From Actinomycetota bacterium (GTDB lineage Bacteria > Actinomycetota > Actinomycetes > Actinomycetales > Dermatophilaceae): a stretch of DNA of 45,220 nucleotides. The stretch lies in contig JAIUPO010000028.1 in the NCBI GenBank assembly GCA_020160805.1, positions 1-45,220 on the forward strand. The letters are read 5' to 3'. The notes beneath the pieces are model-generated. The model had not been told where the DNA came from. It searched no databases and saw nothing but the letters and a program-made list of their open reading frames with translations. The translations under genes were made by a program, and so were the position numbers. Shown piece after piece: positions 41,854 to 45,220 of the stretch. Within the stretch, counting starts at the first letter, position 1, and each line of letters starts with the position of its first letter.

Positions 41854-44367
41854 TCATGTCCCTTCGCCCGTTCCCCTCGAGGGTGACCAGAGCCAATCGA
41901 GGTGTTCGGCGAAGTCCGCCCGGGCCTCGGTGATCTCGCCTGTGTCGGTCGTTTGATAGCTCACCATGCGCACCTCCGCAGCATCGGCGCGGTTGAAGAA
42001 GTAGCACGCGAAGCGGTCACTCGCCGGGGCGGACCGCAGGACGATGAGTTGGCTGAGTGGCACCGGTTGAGCGCATCCATCTGTTGCGAGATAGAGCTCC
42101 CCCTCGTCCATGATGGCGCCGACCGTGAATGAGTCTGGACGGAACGGCACATTCGTCCCCATGACGAGCTCGACCTCCTGGAGCAACTCCCCGCGTCGAC
42201 TCGATGCCTTGCCCGCCCGCACGAGGGGGAGGCGGGTCCAGGCCTCGCCGACGAGCGATCGGAGCTGCTCCAAGGCTGATGTGAGGTAGTCAATCTGCGT
42301 CTGGAGCGCCGACTCGCTGGCCGCACCACTGTGGCCCATCCACTGGTTGCGCTTCGCGTTCACGTCCGAGAGTAGCTGGACACACTCTGGCTGGATGATC
42401 GCGTCGATGGCAGCTGGCGGCGCGCCGCCGAACATCTGCGAGACGCGCGCCCGGTCGTCGGCGTTGTCGCTCAGCAACTCTCGGAACCGGGCCGACAGAC
42501 GCTGGATCACGAGGACCCATGTTCCGAAGGAAGCGCGCTCGAGGCTGAGCCCCTGCTTGTCTAGAGCTCGCCGCAAACCTGCTCCTTCGACCTCCGCAAG
42601 GTCTGAGTCTTGTCGGAGCGCTGAGAGTAGGACTGTAGCCACGAACGTGGCGTACGACTCCCAGGTGTGGAAGATCTGCCGATGACGCGCGTCGACGGAG
42701 TTGCGGCTGGTCAATGTCCACAGGGCCGTGGCGAAAGGGTACGGCAGGCTCGCGGTCCAACGTTCTAGGGATTCATCCAAGAGGGGCTCGAAGGGGCTGG
42801 TGACTAGTTCGGCTGCCTTGTCTCTGGACCATAGGTCGGCCCGTGCTGCCTGGACGAGCGCTTCGACGCGCCGCAGCTTTAGCAAGGACTCTGCGAGCAG
42901 CAGTTGGTCCGCGGTGGGTCGAACTGGCACTCGGAGTTCGTCCATCAACCTCCACAGTGAGGCAGTGTCAGAGCGCACTGCGTTGATGATCTCACCGCTT
43001 GACCCTCGGTCGAGAGCGGTCTGAACGGCCAGTCTTCCTTGGTCGCTGTTGAGCCATCCAGCGAGGTACTCAGGGTGCACGACCTCCGAGTTCAGGTGTA
43101 GGCGGAGGACTCGGCCCGCAGGCTGAGTCGGTGTCGTTGTTACCTGGCCACGTCCAGTCGGCAAGTAGATGACGTCGTCTGCAGCTCCCGTGGACTCCTG
43201 ATCTGGTGAGTTCACTTCGGGAGGAGCTATTAGGAGTGCTGAGAGGCGCGTAAACTCCCCGCCGCGAGGATAACTCCGGTGTCCAGGTGAGTCGAAGAAG
43301 CGGTCCACGTTGAACGAGACGAATCCTGGTCCCTCTTCAGACCACTCGACTGGCACTGGTCCGTAGCGGTGCTGGAGTTCAGCGCTCGGATTAGAAGACG
43401 ACGTCTCGGTCCTGAACGACAACATCGGGTCGCTGTTTGCCGACACGGTGACCTGTTGGCGCATGAAGGAGTCGAGCGAGACTATGCGATTGCTGGGGCC
43501 TTGCCTTCGGGTTTCTAACGCCGACCAGAGGAGCTTCAGCCCGTCGCCGCTGATGCGACGCCGTGCCCCGCTGTCCCGGGTGGTGGTATAGCCACGCAGA
43601 TCGATTACGTGCGCCCGGCCAAGGAGACTCGCAGGCTTGTCGGTTCTGAGGACCAGGGCGTAGAGCGGGATCACGGCGAGTTCGGCCAACCCTGCAGGCA
43701 AGCGAACGACGGCCTCTAGAAGGTCTTCTTCCACGAGCCAGCGGCGGCATTCTCTCCCCTCCCGGTCAAAGAGGAGTTTCGGGTTCACGAAGGTGACGAA
43801 GCGAGAGCCGCCGTGCTCCCGAGGTTTCATGGCGGCCAGCCCGCGCTGCAGGAAGAGCCACCCAGCATCAGTGACACGTCCCAAGCCGCGTGGGTACCAC
43901 CCTTCCTGGCTGCGTTCCTTGACCGCCCTCTCGTCGCCTTTCCAGCCGATACCCCAAGGTGGCTCTGAGACGACGAGATCCATGCCGGCATAGGGCACGA
44001 CGTCGTCGGTCAAGATGTTGCCCAGCCTGGGAGTCCATCCCACTGGATTGGCTCCGATGGATACAAGGGTCGACTCGATGGCCTCTTGGTTGATGTCGAT
44101 ACCGATCGCGTGCACTTCGGATCCCATAGATGCCAGGCCTCGCGAGATGGTTTGGAGCATGACGCCGCGGCCCACGGTCGGGTCCAGAAGCTTGACGACC
44201 TCGGAGGGCGCCCTTCCGCTTAGCGCAGCCACGCAGGCAACTTCAGCCATCGCGGGGGAGCCGCGATGTTCGTCTCCGTGCATACCAGCGGGCGCCACCG
44301 GCACTTCCGGGGTCAGATCACCACGAAGGAGGGAGTCGAGCCACGCTGGCTCCGGGTGTCGAGTCAT
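41854..44367 (-). CDS. N6-adenine methylase/specificity-like fusion with extra C-terminal domain
   Basis: The protein has 837 residues. Residues 40-250 form an HsdM-like methylase: motif I LLDPTVGRGVML (family DPxxGSGG) and motif IV VVSEPPWG, where the usual Asn is Glu. About 340-510 resembles an HsdS target-recognition half: SEEGPGFVSFNVDRF, then HLNSEVVHPEYLAGWLNSDQGR...ELRVPVRPTADQ. About 530-690 is a helical domain with RNQWMGHSG (R673-N674, H679), compatible with HEPN. A beta-rich end follows. It starts 16 bases after the HsdR-like stop, so the two form one operon. Methylase activity is uncertain given the altered motifs. Confidence 0.75.
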   Translation of the reverse strand: MTRHPEPAWLDSLLRGDLTPEVPVAPAGMHGDEHRGSPAMAEVACVAALSGRAPSEVVKLLDPTVGRGVMLQTISRGLASMGSEVHAIGIDINQEAIESTLVSIGANPVGWTPRLGNILTDDVVPYAGMDLVVSEPPWGIGWKGDERAVKERSQEGWYPRGLGRVTDAGWLFLQRGLAAMKPREHGGSRFVTFVNPKLLFDREGRECRRWLVEEDLLEAVVRLPAGLAELAVIPLYALVLRTDKPASLLGRAHVIDLRGYTTTRDSGARRRISGDGLKLLWSALETRRQGPSNRIVSLDSFMRQQVTVSANSDPMLSFRTETSSSNPSAELQHRYGPVPVEWSEEGPGFVSFNVDRFFDSPGHRSYPRGGEFTRLSALLIAPPEVNSPDQESTGAADDVIYLPTGRGQVTTTPTQPAGRVLRLHLNSEVVHPEYLAGWLNSDQGRLAVQTALDRGSSGEIINAVRSDTASLWRLMDELRVPVRPTADQLLLAESLLKLRRVEALVQAARADLWSRDKAAELVTSPFEPLLDESLERWTASLPYPFATALWTLTSRNSVDARHRQIFHTWESYATFVATVLLSALRQDSDLAEVEGAGLRRALDKQGLSLERASFGTWVLVIQRLSARFRELLSDNADDRARVSQMFGGAPPAAIDAIIQPECVQLLSDVNAKRNQWMGHSGAASESALQTQIDYLTSALEQLRSLVGEAWTRLPLVRAGKASSRRGELLQEVELVMGTNVPFRPDSFTVGAIMDEGELYLATDGCAQPVPLSQLIVLRSAPASDRFACYFFNRADAAEVRMVSYQTTDTGEITEARADFAEHLDWLWSPSRGTGEGT

Positions 44368-44383
44368 GTACGCCTTCCGAGAC

Positions 44384-45220
44384 TCACGAGACCGCTTCTT
44401 TGCGGAACTCGTCGTAGGTGCCGGCCAGGTACCGCACGAGCGAGACCTGGAAGTCGGGGTTAGAGAAGAACATGTCGAAGAGCACGCCGTTCTTGTCGTG
44501 CCGCTCGATGAGTAGGTCCTTGACCCGTTGCTCCATCACCATCTCGAACTGGCTGCGGTCGTTGTTGAGAGCGACCTCGCGCATCTCGTCGTCCTCCTTG
44601 ACCACGACCCACTGTTGGTCGACCCAGACCTTGTCGGCCTCGCCGAGGTCGGCGCCGTACTTGTCGTTCATCGCCGAGATCAGGGCGGACAGCTTGTCGA
44701 GCACAGGCTCGGTCGCCGGACCCTTGCCGTCACCAGGCAGCGCAACGCCCGGCTCGTCCGAGCCGGCGAGCTCGATCGCCGCCTCCGAGGTGACCGCGAT
44801 TCGCAGGTGGGTCAGCTGCACCGACTTGGAGATCTGCGGCATCGGGCCGTTCTCCCCTGGAGGCAGCTCCAACAGCAGCAGCCGCCCGTAGAGGAACAGT
44901 CGCTCCCAGTCGGTGTCGGCCCAAGGCATCACTTGAGCGACGAACGCGTACGCCCGGCAGAAGTGCTCCAGCGTCCTACGGAACTCGTCAGCCTTCTCCT
45001 CCTCCAACGCCGCGAACCGCCCGACTGCAGGCTCGAGATTGCCGTAGAGCACCGACTGCTGCGCCGGGTCCTCCGACAGCAGCGCTGCCACGGCCGCCTC
45101 CATCTCGGGCAGCGACAGCACCCCGGCCGCCATGAGGTCGTGCTCCATCGTTGCCAGCACGTTGGGCTCGGTCGGGGTCGAGAACGACTCCTCATAGAAC
45201 GGCTCGAAGGAGGCCTTGAT
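44384..45220 (-). CDS. Type I restriction HsdR-like subunit, C-terminal part (right edge cut)
   Basis: About 278 residues are visible and the frame is open to the edge. FEPFYEESFSTPTEPNVLATMEHDLMAAGVLSLPEMEAAVAALL, then YAFVAQVMPWADTDWERLFLYGRLLLLELP, and the ending NNDRSQFEMVMEQRVKDLLIERHDKNGVLFDMFFSNPDFQVSLVRYLAGTYDEFR match the helical C-terminal domain of HsdR proteins that contact the methylase core. Nuclease and helicase domains lie outside the window. It is cotranscribed with the methylase fusion. Confidence 0.82.
   Translation of the reverse strand: MKASFEPFYEESFSTPTEPNVLATMEHDLMAAGVLSLPEMEAAVAALLSEDPAQQSVLYGNLEPAVGRFAALEEEKADEFRRTLEHFCRAYAFVAQVMPWADTDWERLFLYGRLLLLELPPGENGPMPQISKSVQLTHLRIAVTSEAAIELAGSDEPGVALPGDGKGPATEPVLDKLSALISAMNDKYGADLGEADKVWVDQQWVVVKEDDEMREVALNNDRSQFEMVMEQRVKDLLIERHDKNGVLFDMFFSNPDFQVSLVRYLAGTYDEFRKEAVS

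Noticed and set aside
24501-45220. CRISPR array or guide-RNA locus for a CRISPR-associated transposon
   Set aside because: No regularly spaced direct repeats and no Cas genes were seen. The three 22-mers at 41.7 kb are too few and are not uniformly oriented.
44384-45220. Assignment of the restriction operon to BREX or DISARM
   Set aside because: Only an HsdR-type C-terminus and one methylase-like gene are visible. None of the defining phosphatase, Lon-like or helicase partners is present in the window.

Overview
The window is high-GC DNA from an actinomycete, probably a member of the Micrococcales. This rests on GTG and TTG starts, the gene families present, and a gene order that resembles the origin-proximal block known from mycobacteria: class A PBP, GT-C membrane glycosyltransferase, rpsF, ssb, rpsR, rplI, dnaB. 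I cannot name the genus from sequence alone.

Bases 1-24498 look like resident chromosome. They hold a class A penicillin-binding protein cut by the left edge, a GT-C-like membrane protein, a secretion/sensor-like cluster (zinc-ribbon membrane protein, double-FHA ABC transporter, second zinc-ribbon membrane protein, lipoprotein), and a frameshifted phosphotransferase gene with a partial duplicate. These are followed by the rpsF-ssb-rpsR-rplI operon, ThpR, a gamma-glutamyltransferase homologue, a MATE transporter, two exported proteins, DUF2277 plus AlkD-like genes, an HTH-TM-RCC1 protein, a CoA-transferase and an intein-containing dnaB. Intergenic gaps hold several long palindromes, one of them a two-copy REP-like element. 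The heptamer GTATGCC/GGCATAC occurs about 30 times here, in all reading frames and on both strands.

Two bases after the dnaB stop the character changes. Bases 24501 to about 41.7 kb look like a Tn7-like transposon: tnsA-tnsB-tnsC-tniQ-tniQ in one tightly overlapping operon, whose last coupled gene is an AbiJ/Abi_C-like abortive-infection protein. The tnsA end faces the 3' end of a conserved chromosomal gene, as Tn7 does at glmS, so dnaB is a candidate attachment gene. The cargo handles metals and thiols: DUF6153 and DUF305 proteins, a minus-strand ArsR-CDF-methyltransferase operon, and a divergent CmtR-like regulator with a P1B-ATPase, DsbA-like protein, VKOR, TlpA-like lipoprotein and CcdA. 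The likely logic is metal sensing and efflux combined with repair of extracytoplasmic thiols.

The cargo ends at a 310-base gap between convergent genes. It holds three copies of a 22-base repeat arranged around a back-to-back axis, a candidate element end. Beyond it lies a restriction-like operon on the minus strand: an HsdR cut by the right edge and an unusual N6-methylase/HsdS-like fusion with a third domain carrying an R-N-x4-H motif. Whether this operon belongs to the same element cannot be settled inside the window.
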